Origin: Gordionus sp. m RMFG-2023
Lineage: Eukaryota; Nematomorpha; Gordioida; Chordodea; Parachordodidae
Assembly (NCBI RefSeq): GCF_954871325.1
Contig: NC_088775.1
Location: 87,459,561-87,523,560 of the forward strand
Length of the DNA stretch: 64,000 nucleotides
Reading direction: 5' to 3'
Both the position numbers and the translations under genes were made by a program. Below, piece after piece: positions 1 to 13,800 of the stretch. Position 1 is the first letter of the stretch. The number at the start of each line of letters is the position of its first letter. The notes under the pieces were generated by a model, which was not told the DNA's origin, ran no database searches, and saw only the letters and a program-made list of their open reading frames with translations.

Positions 1-1085
1 TGGCCGGGTTACTTTAACCTATATATAGTCATAAAATATTTTTACAAATTTTAATAAAAAAAATAAGCCTGGAACAAATATGAAATATATTTTTATTAGT
101 TTATATAAAATAAAAATATAATAAATTACTTGTATTGTATATACCTTAATATAAAAGCATGGTAATAATTTATTCCAAACAATTATAAGAAATTTATTTA
201 TAATAAGTAAGTAGACATATAGTTGATTTTACTCTATTATATAGAATTAGTTATAAAATACTAGGTAAAATTCCACTTTTACAGACATATTTGACAGTTA
301 GAGAATATATTACAGTTAATAATCTGACAAAATTTACTAATCAAGGCTCTTAATATTAAATATAGCAACAATATGCATACAATTATTTAACGCCATCTAT
401 TTTATTTAAGTATATATAAATTTAATCTTCATATTATTCATCCAACAATGTCTTTAAAAGATATTTTCTGATGTCCTTATCAATATTTTATAGTTTTCTG
501 TAAAATATATAATTCGCCATATTGGTAAAAATACTTGATTGTCATTTGATAATTAGATATATTGTAAATCGACGACATATAATATTCCACTGTTTATATT
601 GTGCTTTAATATTTTTTTAATTTATGATTTAATTTTATCAATAGTTTTATAATTATATTTTACTTTTATTGAGATAAATAAATTAAAATTACTCACTTTA
701 TAAAAAATTATATTTGATATATTATATTATTTAGTAATTTTATAGATCTATTATTAATAATTATAATACATTTCACTTCTGTTTTAAGACTTATCCTTGG
801 CCTATATTCCACTTAATAAAAAACATTTTTAGTTCATTTTATATATTTATAAATTTATTTTCCCAAAAATCTATAAATTATGATGAATAGTTTTATAAAA
901 AAATATCAACTTTTACATTCTTTCTTTTAAATTATTATTTAAGATATATGCATACATATATGAAGGTCAGGGAGTGGGGAGGACTAAGGGGGATATTTTT
1001 ATTATCTATAAATGATATTTACAAAAAGTGATAAATTTCTGAAGGGGGGGAATTTCCCCTTGCCCCCCCCCTGGCTACGTTTATG
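1..1085. mobile_element. Right part of a GCGTAGCC-ended DNA element (here called X), cut by the window edge
   Basis: The stretch matches, almost base for base, the two flanks of the 38761-42853 element, from the position equivalent to about 38866 to its right end. It ends in a G-run and C-run followed by CTGGCTACGTTTATG, a diverged form of the right terminus CTGGCTACGCCTATG. No reading frame is visible, so it is a non-autonomous element. The left terminus lies outside the window, so its target duplication cannot be checked. Confidence 0.75.
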
Positions 1086-1164
1086 ATAACATTACATTCA
1101 TCATATTATTTTTTAACTTTTAGAATATCATAATAGGCTTGATAAGTCCCCAAAATATTTTTCT

Positions 1165-3905
1165 TGATGATAGCCAAACCTTATCAATTTCATTAATTTA
1201 AGTTTTATTATTTTTATAATATAATAATTTATACCTTCTTTTTCCCCCCTTTTTTAATCTTATTTTTTAATTACCTTACAATTAATTAACCTTAATCTTA
1301 AAAACATTACATTCATCAAGTTATTTTTTAACTTTTAGAATATCATAATAGGCTTGATAAGTCCCCTTAAAATTTTTTTTGATGATAGCCCTCCAACTAC
1401 TAGAAATATGCAACTAATATTGACCCATCTACCGGTTTTACATTATTTTATTTGTTTAATTTCAACAATAGTTTATTTATTTTTGCATGATTTCTTTCTT
1501 TGTCTAGGCTAACCCTAATCCCCCTCATTGCTACAAAACATGATGAATCTATTATTAAAAATAAGCAAAGAAAATAATGACGATTAAACAAACGCCTTAC
1601 CCGTTCTAGAGTTACTGGTAGACAAAATAATTAAGAACTAAGCTTGAAATGAACTCATCTGGAAGTTTATTTTGTTTTTTTTTATCTTATGTTTTATATC
1701 TATGTTTATTTTATTTTCACCCATTTATCCAAATGATATTTCTATCACCACTACCACAATCCCTATGTCATCCGCCTATTTTTTAACAAATATAAACATT
1801 TAATTCTGTACTATCATTCACTTCACTAGGAGTTAATATAAATATTACTTTATCCGATTCTCTGAGAAACTTTCATGATTATTTAGAGGAATTTTCAAAC
1901 TTGAATGTACAATACGGCCAATTTCACCAATTTATTAATGGAAAAATATGCAGTATTTCTGTCGTGGCCTTTATAATAATACTTACTACCGTTTTATGGT
2001 TGAGTTAACATTGTTATATTTTAGAACGGGATACCAATTCTAACAAAGACAGAAATATCGTTTTGCGTGTTCAAACTTGAATGTACAGTACAGCCAATTT
2101 CATCAAATTTATTAATGGTAAAATAAGCAGTAGTTCTGTCGTGGCCTTTATAACAATACTTACAACCGTTTTATGGTTTAGTTAACATTGTCGTTCATGA
2201 TTCTATTTTAGAGGGGGATACAAATGCTGACATTGACAGAAATATCGTTTTGCGTATAGGCATATCATCTTTATCAGGACGTATTGTGTTTTGTACACTG
2301 CTTTGGTAATCCGTCATTACTTTCATCTACAACCCTAAATGATATAAAATTATACATTAATTATTTCCTCTCCAGACGACCGCCCAGATTTATTTTGTCA
2401 CTTTTTCCATCAAAAATTAAAATGTTAACAAGGATTCGCTCTTAATTTTATCAAATACATAATAAATATTCCTCATTATTTTTTAAAAAAATTATCCTAA
2501 ATTTATATATCAATAAAAAAAAATATCTTAAAAAATATATAAAAAATTTGCATATATTCATTAGTGTTTAATGGCATTTTTGTAATTTAAATAGACAGCA
2601 TTTTTTTTTACTTAACATAAAAAAATATATATCCCTTATCAAATTCTTTGACAAATAATTTCAGAAATGCAAGACATACATTAAATTTATCTGAAAAACA
2701 ACAATAACCTTATATAATAAACAACATATTTTTTAGATATAATTTTAATTGATCATATTACAAAAAAGTATAAGAGTCGGTTATTTTTATTTTATTTGTC
2801 ATGATTCTCTAATAAGTGGTTGCCCAGGCCTTCCCAGCTTTCCTTAATACGGAATTTACATGTTTTTTTTTCCATATTAGACTAATTGGTAAATCAGATA
2901 TTTCCCGTACATGTGATGATATTAAAAATTTAACTATCTCCGAGGTGGGAAAAAATTTTCAAAATTATAATGGGTAGGACTCGGCTTGGAACCTCAAAAT
3001 GAATATTAGCTTGCACCTGACTTGGGAATATATTTCACAAATTATTAAGGGTTGAGCTGGGCTTGATAAACTTTTTTAAAATTATAAGATCTTGGATGCT
3101 TCCAAACATTGTGAGTTTCATTACATCTATCATAAAAAATGAATAAAAATCTCATTCCCCGTCATTTTTGACGGGCTTTCTACTAGTTCCTCTAAATATT
3201 CATGAAAATTTCTCATAGAATGGGATAAAGTAATATTTATATTAACTCCTAATGAAGTGAATGATAGTACAGAATAAAATGTTTATATTTGTTAAAAAAA
3301 TAGGCGGAGGTGGCATAGGGATTGTGGTAGTGGTGATAAAAATATCATTTGGAGAAATGGATGAAAATAAAATAAACTAAGATATAAAACATAAGATAAA
3401 AAAAACAAAATAAACCTCCAGATGAGTTCATTTCAAGCGTAGTTCTTTAATATTTTGTCTACAAGTAACTCTAGAACGGGTAAGGCGTTTGTTTAATCGT
3501 CATTATTTTCTTTGCTTATCTTTAAATAGATTCATCATGTTTTGTAGCAATGTGAGGGATTAAGGTTAGCCTAGACAAAAAGAAATCAGGCAAAAATATA
3601 AATAAAATATTGTTGAATATAAACAAACAATAAAATAATGTAAAACCGGTAGATGGGTCAATATTAGATGCATAATTATAGTAGTTGGAGGGCTAACATC
3701 AAAAAAAATTTTGGGGGACTTATCAAGCCTATTATGATATTCTAAAAGTTAAAAAAAAACATGATGAATGTAATGTTATTAAGATTAAGGTTAATTAATT
3801 GTAAGGTAATTAAAAAATAAAATTAAAAAAGGGGGGAAAAAGAAGGTATAAATTATTATATTATAAAAATAATAAAAATTAAATTAAAGGAATTGATAAG
3901 GTTTT
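1165..3905. mobile_element. Foldback element with two arms of about 730 bp
   Basis: The sequence from about 1165 to 1890 recurs inverted at about 3180-3905: for example AACCTTATCAATTT near 1175 pairs with AAATTAAAGGAATTGATAAGG near 3880-3900, and CTACCGGTTTTACATT near 1429 pairs with AATGTAAAACCGGTAGAT near 3636. The arms differ by scattered substitutions and short indels. The outermost 90 bp of the left arm also has a partial direct copy just outside (1090-1170 versus 1300-1390). No transposase frame is visible. The superfamily is not clear. Confidence 0.7.
1894..2255. repeat. Two-copy tandem duplication (unit about 180 bp) between the foldback arms
   Basis: The unit starts TTCAAACTTGAATGTACA at 1894 and again at about 2069, and both copies end in GACAGAAATATCGTTTTGCGT. 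They carry the shared block CTGTCGTGGCCTTTATAA. Neither strand has a long open frame. It forms the unique loop side of the foldback element. Confidence 0.7.
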
Positions 3906-4813
3906 GAGAAATAGTGGTTAATAGATAATAGAGATAGAAAGAAAAGAATGAGATAATAAAATTTAATGATAAATAAATTCATTAAGGAGGGAAAAAAAAT
4001 AAAGAAAGAGTTATTTATAAGCATTGGAGATTATAAATAAGTTAGGATAGGAATATTTAAATATTTGAATATACTTGATTATCTTCTTAATTATTGGTTA
4101 TGAAAGAAAAATATGAGTATAAAAAATTGTAATGTAAGTACTGACAAAAATTGTGAGTATGTTCAAAATAAATATACAAGTTTAGTAGAGATTTCATAAA
4201 TGTGTAATTGATGAGATGAAAATTGATAAGGTAATCTAAAAAATAAAGAGGGGATTAAGTGAAATATTAGCCTGAATCTTTTTATTCACATCATTTATTT
4301 CATTCATATTTAGAAAATTGAGGGAATATTGTTTATATCGATTCAAAGACGATTTTTCAAATCTCTTAATCCATGTTTGGTATAGTACACCATCAATTCT
4401 CGAAATTCCATTCATCTGTTTTTATAAAATAAATAAATAAAATCAACAAATAAAAAAAATAAAAATAAATACATACCGATGACATGACGTAGCAATGACA
4501 TGACGTAGCGCTGATATGACGTCACGATGACGTAGTGAGGACATCGGAAAATTATAATATAGATAAAGGTAGAATTTAATAAATTATTATTCATTATATA
4601 ATATAAAATATTTATACCAAAATTTCATGAATATATACAAGTTTTTTTTTAAAAGAAAGACAGGTAAGCCTATAGGGTACTTTAAAAAAAAATTAATATC
4701 AATTTTTTGTAATTTGAGCAAAAGTCGATAAAATGGAATCTTTGTGTACTTAGTTTATAACTCTGTTTCCTAGTGACTGGAAGCGATTGATAATTTAGTA
4801 AGTAATAATATGG
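3906..4813. other. AT-rich stretch without a gene; short TGACATGACGTAG repeat at 4479-4545
   Basis: I see no gene here. The only structure is a short degenerate direct repeat of TGACATGACGTAG-like units (about five), unusually rich in TGACGT, just outside the next hAT element. The frame across it on the minus strand is low-complexity and not gene-like. Confidence 0.5.
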
Positions 4814-6219
4814 CAGTGACGCCGCTTATATAAAATCAAGGGAATCATTGCTTCCATTGAAATTTTTCCTACAAAATTTCTAAATAAATTTCATATAATC
4901 TTTAAATTATGCTTAAAAAAACTAATCCTTAGTTTAAAAATATTAATATTATTTTACGAAGTTACGATTGTGAAATATATATGTGAGTATTGTCAATTGT
5001 ATAGATATATAGTTGTAGGATGAATACGCCTAAAAAAAGATTAATTATTAATAAATTTATATTTATTTTATAGTAAATATAAAAAGAGGAAAAGAAACGA
5101 TTTAATTATTATTTTTTTTGTGCGATTAGAATTATTGTTTTTTTTGTTATGTAGAGTGTTAATTGATATTTGTTGAATAAAATAAAGATCGGAAGACCTT
5201 GCGTAGAAATAAACAAATAAATATAAGATTTACCCATTAAATAGTTTTTTACCGAAATATAATAACCACATTAATAAGAATTAATAATAAAGATGAAGTA
5301 CTCTTATTCTTACTACGTTAACTAATTACTATTAATTTACATACGTTAAATAAATTACTATTATATCTAAGCTAAAAAATATACATGTGGGAAGCAAATT
5401 TATTATTGCTAATATTTTTTTAATAAATAAAGAGAAAATCATGCGAATGTATTGTGTAATTTTACGTTTAAAAAATAAGCATTGGGGAATAAATAAAATA
5501 TGCTTAATTATTGAAAATTTATTAAGATTATCAAAGTTGTATAAAAAGTATCTGTATTTATAAACTATTTCAGAGATACCTGTATTAAGTTTATAGATAC
5601 TTTTTATGATACATTTTTATATACTTTTATTTAGCGCTTTTTAATCTAAAAAATAAATATATTTAAGTGCGAATTTTATTTCACATGTATTAGCATATAA
5701 TTTAAATAAATATATATTATTAAAATATTAAAACTAATATGAAATATATATATATATATTTTAAAACTAATATATAAAAAAGGATATAAATATTATTTTT
5801 CTCCTATTTATATCTATAGATATCAATTCAAGATTGTGAAGGATATTTTTATCAAATCCTTGTTTAGCCATGACGCCCATTAAATTATAAACAATACCAT
5901 TGTTGCACATAATTATTTTAAGCAAATAAATTTATTTATAATTTTGTAAAATAATTTTATAGATATTCCGCTAACTTTTAACGAATAAATTATAAATTTA
6001 ATTAAAAAATTTTTTTTTTAAATTTTAAATCTATTTTTGATTTCAATTGAAAAAAATTTAAAATCTAACAATTATTATATAATTCAGGACTTGATCATTT
6101 TACTCAAAAACAAAGACCTACTTATTTATATATTTAAATTTTTTATGGTTTGACTAATAAATAATAATAAAAAAAATTTTCGATTGCTTCCCTAATAGTA
6201 AACTTGACGTTCGTCACTG
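4814..6219. mobile_element. Non-autonomous hAT element, same family as 39091-41891
   Basis: The ends are CAGTGACGCCGC and GACGTTCGTCACTG, flanked by a perfect 8-bp target duplication TAATATGG (4806-4813 and 6220-6227). The subterminal motifs (ATTGCTTCC near the left end, GATTGCTTCCCTA near the right) match those of the transposase-bearing element at 39091-41891, which has the ends CAGGGACGAAGC and GCTTCGTCACTG. No transposase frame remains in the 1.4 kb, so it would depend on a relative for movement. Confidence 0.88.
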
Positions 6220-6461
6220 TAATATGGTAATAAATATTGGCCCACTCATATACTAAGGGCTATTTCATTTTTATCTTGATAAATGCAACTTTTTGAAATA
6301 TAATATTATTCCTTTACCAAGTTTTTCATCTATCTACCAAAAAAAAGTTATATTAATTTGCTTGTAATTTTCCATTTCTCAAGGATTTAATAGTCTATTA
6401 TTATTAAATTGATAATATATTTTTTATTAAAACGCTCAGTCTATAAAGACGGAATTGGGAC

Positions 6462-7473
6462 TAGAAGTCTGCATTGAGCGAGTTTTGGACCAAAGTCTAA
6501 AAAACTTTAACCCCCCCCCCCCCCCATTATTTATAAAAAAAATTGTAACCCAAGCCGGTTATAAAAATTAATCAATTATTTCTATTTTTTAGCATCTAAT
6601 AAAAAGAAATTTCAGCATGACACCTCTGCAAATTGGGAATTAGATCCGATTTTATGGTTTTGTTTAATTGAGATTTGTCTTCTTGAAAATATCCAGTTAT
6701 TTTTTTCATATCTATAAAATTTAAATAATCTATAGATGAACATTAATGCCGAAGGAAGAAGGATGTGCCACTTTTGTTATTATATTTATAGATAGATTCG
6801 CAATCATTGCAGTGAATCCAATCTAGCTTTTTGTCATTCGAAAATTAAATTGTTTCCACATTGAAGATTAAAGTTTATTGCCGGATTCATTATTTAAATT
6901 GTAAAAATTACTTTTTATTTTTTTAGATATATATTCTTAAATTAAATTAAAAAAATATTTTTTTATTAAAATTATGTTATAAAAAATAAAATTTATATAT
7001 ATTATATAATAAAATAAAAATAAAAAGGGCAAATATAAAGATAAACAATTATTACTAAAATATACAATGCAGATTGCAGACCTAAAAAAGGAAATTTTAA
7101 TTTTTAATACGCAAAAAGTTGTTTATTTTAAGAAAAAAGTTTTATTGTTTGATTTATTATATAATATATTTAGGTAAATGTAGTTCAATTAAAAAAAACG
7201 ATTGGTACAATAAAAAAAAGAAATATTGTTATTGTTCATTTAAATACTAATGATTTTTTTAAGTTTGTTTTTGAACAAAAATTTTAAATTTATTTAACCT
7301 GCCAGCCCACTGTTCAAATTTCTTAACTCGCTAACCCCCCCCTCCAACCCATAGTTCCAAAAATATTATAACCCACCTGGCCGTTCTTTAAATTTTTTTT
7401 GCTCGACCACCAGCCCTCATAAATGGGCGGGCGTGGGCCAGCGGACCGAAACCTTACCCAATGCAGACCTATA
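6462..7473. mobile_element. Non-autonomous hAT element upstream of the V-ATPase gene
   Basis: Termini TAGAAGTCTGCATTGAGCG and (inverse) TATAGGTCTGCATTGGGTA are imperfect inverted repeats, flanked by the perfect 8-bp duplication ATTGGGAC (6454-6461 and 7474-7481). A run of about 16 C lies near 6511-6526, and C-rich, G-rich subterminal blocks are present at both ends. No reading frame. The right end lies about 310 bp before the V-ATPase subunit H start codon, so it could supply or disturb promoter sequence. Confidence 0.88.
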
Positions 7474-7786
7474 ATTGGGACTAACTTAAATGTTTTTAAA
7501 GAAAAATTTCTTCAATTTCTATAAATTCATAATGTACCTAATTATTTTATGATTGCACTGTGGTTTGAAATTCTTCATTTTTTTTATTCTCCACTTTAAT
7601 ATTTAACACATCGAGACATTATATTAATATTTATTATTGGTTTATTGAAAATCTTATAAACCAAATAGCATAAAAATGAACTGATTAATTCAAACAAAAA
7701 TAAAATATATAAGTAATAATTTTTCACCATTAGTTTTGACTTTCATTTCTAGTGGAACAATGTTTATCACCTGTTAACCTTCTCAA
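7474..7786 (+). promoter_or_regulatory. Presumed 5' flank and leader of the V-ATPase subunit H gene
   Basis: This is the only sequence between a hAT insertion and the start codon. A pyrimidine-rich 3' splice-site-like string, TTTTGACTTTCATTTCTAG, ends at 7752, 34 nt before the start codon. It could close a 5'-untranslated intron or be a trans-splice acceptor. A five-codon upstream frame (ATG at 7760, stop at 7775-7777) ends 9 nt before the main ATG and would be inside the leader under either model. No clear TATA box can be singled out in such AT-rich DNA. Confidence 0.35.
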
Positions 7787-7865
7787 ATGCAACAAGTGCA
7801 GCAACAAATAGGTTCAGCTTCTAAGGTAGTAAAGGTGTTGCCGGACGATTTGGAGTTTGCAAAAG
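7787..7865 (+). CDS. ATP6V1H: ATP6V1H exon 1
   Basis: ATG and 26 codons plus one base; the donor is GTATAA at 7866. It encodes a Gln-rich start and LPDDLEFAK. The start is chosen because this ATG is the first in the frame that splices correctly into exon 2; the nearby upstream ATG at 7760 stops after five codons. The following intron is 41 nt. Confidence 0.8.
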
Positions 7866-10800
7866 GTATAAAATTATTAAATGTATTATTTTTATCTAAA
7901 CATAAGATGTATTAACTGGGACCAGCTTATTGCAGCAACGAGCATCTGATATAAGGAATCAAAAAATCAATTGGCAATCTTATATGCAGTATGTTTAATA
8001 TAAATTATATATTAATAACAATCACATAATATTGTTACAGGAGTCAAATGATTAGTCCCGAAGAAATGGATTTTATTATTATGTTAGAACAAGCTAATTC
8101 TTCTCAGAAAAATCAAATTTTAGAAAAAAATCCAGCTTTGGTAAATTAAAAATTTAATTTGCACCATCCAACTACGTTAATTATATTTGAGTAGTCTATG
8201 TTATATACAATATATTTTATTATGACTAGTGTGCCAAGATTCTAATTAGTATGATGCAACATATATCAAAAGAACAAACCATTCAATATATACTAACTCT
8301 TCTGGATGATTTATTGCAGGAAGATAAGAAAAGAGTTGAAATATTTAATGATTATGCACAAAATAATCAGACTACTGTTTGGGGGCCATTCCTACACATG
8401 CTGAATAGAAAAGATGGCTTTATAGCTAATCAAGTATATAATTTAGTATATTTATTATACATAACATTTAAATTATGCAAAATATAAGAAAAACATTTCA
8501 AATTTACAAAAATTGTTTTATTTAAATATTTATATTCTTATTTTTGGAATTCCTTGGTTTAGAAAAATATTTAAACAACATAATACTAAGATTTTAAATG
8601 AATCATAATTATTAAAATTTTAATGAACTTTATAATTTTATTATTTTTTGTGGATAATTACTCTGGTACACTTATATTTTCCCCAATTTAATACAACATA
8701 CTAGGTTTATGTCAACATTTTTGCCAATATTGAAATGATATTGGTTATAAATGTACATATTTCAGAATTGCAAACAGTAAAACATACTAATCAAACACTA
8801 ATCAGAAAATTTTTAATGGCTAACCAGCTAAGAGTGTTACTAACACCTAAAAATAATTTATCAAACAAAAATATTTTAAAGAAAAGTCATCATCATCAGA
8901 AAATGAAATGAGCCTATGTTGTGGATCAGTTTTTAACAATTTTTTACTGATATAATCTAGAATAAGTTTTGAACAACCAGTTCTGACACCTCCTTATAAT
9001 TTATTTTAACAAGTTTTATTGTTATATCTATCAAAGATGTTTATGCATATTAGCTGCCAATCCAGTGCCAATTCTAAGGTATACACATTTATAAACAGGT
9101 CATTTCATTATTGGCACAGCCCTACAACATACAAATTAAAAATGCTAATAAATATGGTTGTGTTTATCAGGGTTTACAGATAATAACTTCATATAATTCT
9201 ACATTTATTTTGTTTAACATTAAATACCATATAATTAAATTTGATTTTCATTTACAACTGAGTAGAAGTTAGTTTAACTTTAAAACCCAGGCTCCTTTAG
9301 GGTGAAAAGTTGTGCAAACTGTTTTTATGGGCTGGGCTGATGTTTTGAAAATGTTTAAAAATGATAATGAAGCAAATTTATGTTGTTTTCTTCAATAAAA
9401 ATTGGATTGACCACAAAGATATTTGTTAAAGTGTTGATTATATAGAGAAAAGAAAAATTATTGTGAAATCCTTATGTTCCCTTTAAGATAGCATAAAGAA
9501 TACAATTTAACACCCTATTTAACTTCCAATCATTAACCAGGAGATCAATAATAATTTCCTTTTCAAATAGTGCAAAATATTTTAAGAGCTGGGCTGATTT
9601 TTGGCTGATCAAATTTTTGGTGTTTTCTTTCATAAAAGTTATCATGGGATGGTCCACAAAAATTTATACTATAATGTTGGAGACATTATGTCTTTAATTT
9701 TTTATACAGAGAAAAGAATTAAACACCCTTTTATTTCTGAAATCTCTGTTTTTATGTGCCTTTTATGATGACATAAAAAGTACAATAACAGTGTTTAACT
9801 ATTGTCCACTAAGGAGATTGATAATTATTTTCTATTAGAAATCGTTTACAAATATGATTTACTTGAAAATGGTTATTTTTTAATCATTAATTGATAAAAA
9901 TTTTCATTAAAAAAGATCTCCAAAAACAAAGTTGGCATTATATTAATTTTCCCCCAATTGGATATTGGCATTACTATGTTTTCCCAAAAAAGAGGTTCAA
10001 TTTCTCTAAATGTGTAATGGGTATCACCAAGTCTCATTATTTTCAACCATGTTTTTTAGGTTCTTAAAGAAGGACCTTACCCATTTTAGGAGTCCCCATT
10101 GGTAAAACTATCAAAACTTTTTTATAAGATTCACTCAAATTGTACAAATCAGAACTTCTTTTTAATCTTATCACTGCTGCCAAGGAATCCCCAAGTTATA
10201 TTAGAACATTAATTCCTCCCCCCCCCTACAGAATCTTATTATCCTTATCTCCAGTATCGTTTGATGGGAAAACAGGGACCCCTATATGATTATCGCTCAG
10301 CCACTCGCATTCATAAAGATTGGGATGTGAGTGCGGGATCTTTGACGGCCCATTTAGTCGATTACCTGAAGAGAATTACACCATCAAAAACATCATATTT
10401 ATACCAATTTTGGCTACGATTGATTGGGAACTATCCCCACCCCAGTTCTAATCTCTCTAGGCATCATAATGACTAAGAAAACATCCGTTTATGATTTTTT
10501 TTCATATTTATAATGTAATAAATTAAAAAAATGGTCTAAAAATTTTTGGGCGCATAGAATGATATGAACATTACGACAAAAATTCAAAATATAAAGCATT
10601 GTCGGATAAAACGCAGATGACGACATTTAACTATATTTGCCCACATGTTGTGTAGGATTTTGGATAAAAATTGTCTTGAGATTAAATTTTCTCTTCCATT
10701 GCGAAATCCCTGTTTCCATTTTTTTAAACATTTTTAATCGCACTAGGAAAGTAAATCATTTATAAATAGACTAGACAGATTTAGTGCCTTTTTGCTATAT

Positions 10801-13800
10801 TTCTTCTTTTTTTTTAAAATGAAGGCAAGTCGTATCATCGCGAAAATAGCCTGTTGGTCTAATCAGCAAATCATGCAGGGCCCTGACCTCGATTACTACC
10901 TGATATGGCTGAAGGATCAAATGAAGAATCCTAACAACGAATACATGCAAACAGTGGCCAGGTGTTTACAGATGCTTATGACAGTTAAGGATTATAGGAA
11001 GCCCTTCTTCGAACTTGGCGGGGTTCAGGAGTAATTTTTTTTATATGTATATTTATATAACAGCGAGACAAAATAATTTTATTTTTCTGGTTAAAATGGG
11101 AAGCGATTAGGGTTTTTCCCGAGAATGCGATGCAGTATAGGGCTCTAATACAAATGTTACTAATGCCGATTTTGCTTTTCTTTTTAAATTATATATAAAA
11201 CTAAGGATGGCAAAAAAACAAAAACTGTTTTTTTTTCAACAGCAAAAAAACAATAGAAAAAAAAAGTATTCAAAAAACAATATTACCGACACAAGAGAAC
11301 AATGGAAATTTTTTTTTAGAAATCTAGCTATCATTTTTAGGCTATAAAATTTTATTTTTTTAAAACGTGCAAAAAATATTAGGTGAGGGTTGTGTGAAAA
11401 TGTTCAATTAACAATGTGGAAATTTATTTTTTAAAAATTAGCAATTTTTTTATGTATCTAAAATTTTATTAATTTTTTTTAATATAACAAAATATACCAC
11501 TAAGTTTTATATTTAATTTCTTAATTTTTTTTTAACTCTTTGAATTAAAATATGACACACGATGCAAATCTCAGTATATGAAAAAAAAAATTTCGCTGGA
11601 GAAAAAGGGGGAAATATTGGAATTTATGAATGTAAATTTTGCTCCAAACACATTTTTATTTTCTTCGAGTATAGCAGCAAGGATCATAATATAAACTGTG
11701 TAATAATGCGCACAAATTGAACATTTCAAAGCTGCGTTTCAAAACGCAAATAATTCATCTTAATTGCATTCGTTTAATTTGAGTAAGTTTGCGTTTTGTA
11801 ATTTAAATTATTGATATGCGTTTTGAAACGCTGCGTTGAAACGTTCAATTTGTACGCACTATATAAGAATGACTTCTAAAACATCATGAGCTATGCATCG
11901 ATCCGTTACCATTTTGGTTCGTAAATTTAAGATACAACCAGTTTATATTTGTCTATTTTGTATTTTAATTTTTATTTAAATTATTGTGAAAATAAATAAC
12001 GTAATGTTGTTATAAACGGTTCGTTTTGAGCCGAATTTTAAAAACGGCTAACTCAATATTTCATTATTGCCTAAGTCTCGAAATTTAGAGAATATATGCC
12101 TGGACCTTTGTTCCTTCTATGAGCAAAATCTTCAGGCTTAGGTAATATTTTTCTGGATGAAGTATTGAGTTAGCCGTTTTTAGAAATCGGCTCTAAATGA
12201 GCCGTTAAACAAACACTAAAATAACGTTCGTGTTTTTATTCGCGAAAAAAAAAACTGTTTTTTTTTTGAAAATTCCTATATTTAAAAAAAAAACTATTAC
12301 TATACAAATTTTTGTGTAAAAAGTGGGCATAGAAAAATAATACTTCGACCCGACCAAAGTCAAAATAATCTGCCCGATAAAATATATCCGAATATTTTTA
12401 AAAAATAATTTTCAAACTTTATTTATTTTCCTCGGGGTTATATATTTTACCGTAATTTTTATTATTATTATTTATTTATTTTTATTTATATAAGAATAAT
12501 GAATCTCCTGAACAAGAAAGTTAATTTCCAAATTCAATATCAATTCGTGTTCTGTCTCTGGTGCCTGAGCTTCGACGCGCAACTGGCGGAGAAGATGAGC
12601 GCGTAACCATTTATATATTTTATATTGACCTTTTTAAAAAAAAATGATTAAAATTGTAAACAGCTGGTATAACCCCCCTTCCCCTCACTTCGAATCGAGA
12701 TTTTGCATGACAATTTAAAAAAATACATCGGTTTATTCAATTTTTTCATGTTTTTTTTTTAAATTTAAAAATCTGATTTTACCGGAAATGAACAATTTTA
12801 TGAATTGCAGATAATTTTGCCTTATATTATTAAGCTCAAAAGTTCACGATAAAATTATCCGAATTTCTTAGGGTCTTTTTCGGTAAAATCAGATTTTTAA
12901 ATTTAAAAAAAAACCCGCTCAAAATATGATTTTAAAGTTGAAAAAATAACACATTGCCGCTAACATATATGTGTATACCTTTTTTTTTGCGTTTAATAAA
13001 TTTATATATTTCTTGCCTAATAAGGTAAATTAAAATATGCTTTAAAAAAAAGCTTACTCTGAAATATGGAAAATTTGGAATAAAAAAAAATTTGCATTTT
13101 CTAAAATTTACATTTTTTAAAAAATAAAACTGCTTAAAATTAAAAGCAAAATGTTTAAAAATTTTGATATTTATCATCATCATTTATAGTTAGTATAATT
13201 CTCTAAAAATTGTAAACACGCAGAAACGTATAATTTTTTAAATCAAACCATTTTTTTTAAAATTTTTATAAATTATCCTAGCGAGGAATGGTGGTAAATG
13301 CAATTGTTTTTGACATATAGCATAGATGTACCAAGATATGGGAACCTCTTGGGAAGTTTCACCCATCATAAAACTTTGTTTGCAAATATCGTTTGTCTCC
13401 CGAAAAGAAATATTTAAACATTGGCATTTATGAAAGATAAAAGTTAAAAAAATATTTAATAAGGGATAGGTATTTTGCTTGCCCTTGATGATCCTTTCTT
13501 CGACGAGTTATGGCGAGTATTATGATTATTGGAGACGCATGCGTAGTACTGTTGTTAAAAAGCTCGATTTGAGTCTATTCTAAAATAATATTTTTCAAGC
13601 CTGGAGATTTTGGTTATAGATGGCAAGGAGGTTTGGCTTTGTATCTCTATTAGAACAAATCTCGAGTTAAAATAATATTATTTCGGCGATAATCTTAATC
13701 AGGCTTTTGACAACACTAATGCATAGTACTATCCCATGTTATCGTAAAACCGTTAGTATAGCTGATATTAATTTAGCTTAATAAATAATGGTATTACAAG

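Noticed and set aside
10261-10476. A 71-codon frame as an independent nested gene in intron 4
   Set aside because: Codons before the donor at 10327 look exon-like, but the rest has no recognised similarity and there is no clear promoter; a cassette exon is the simpler reading.
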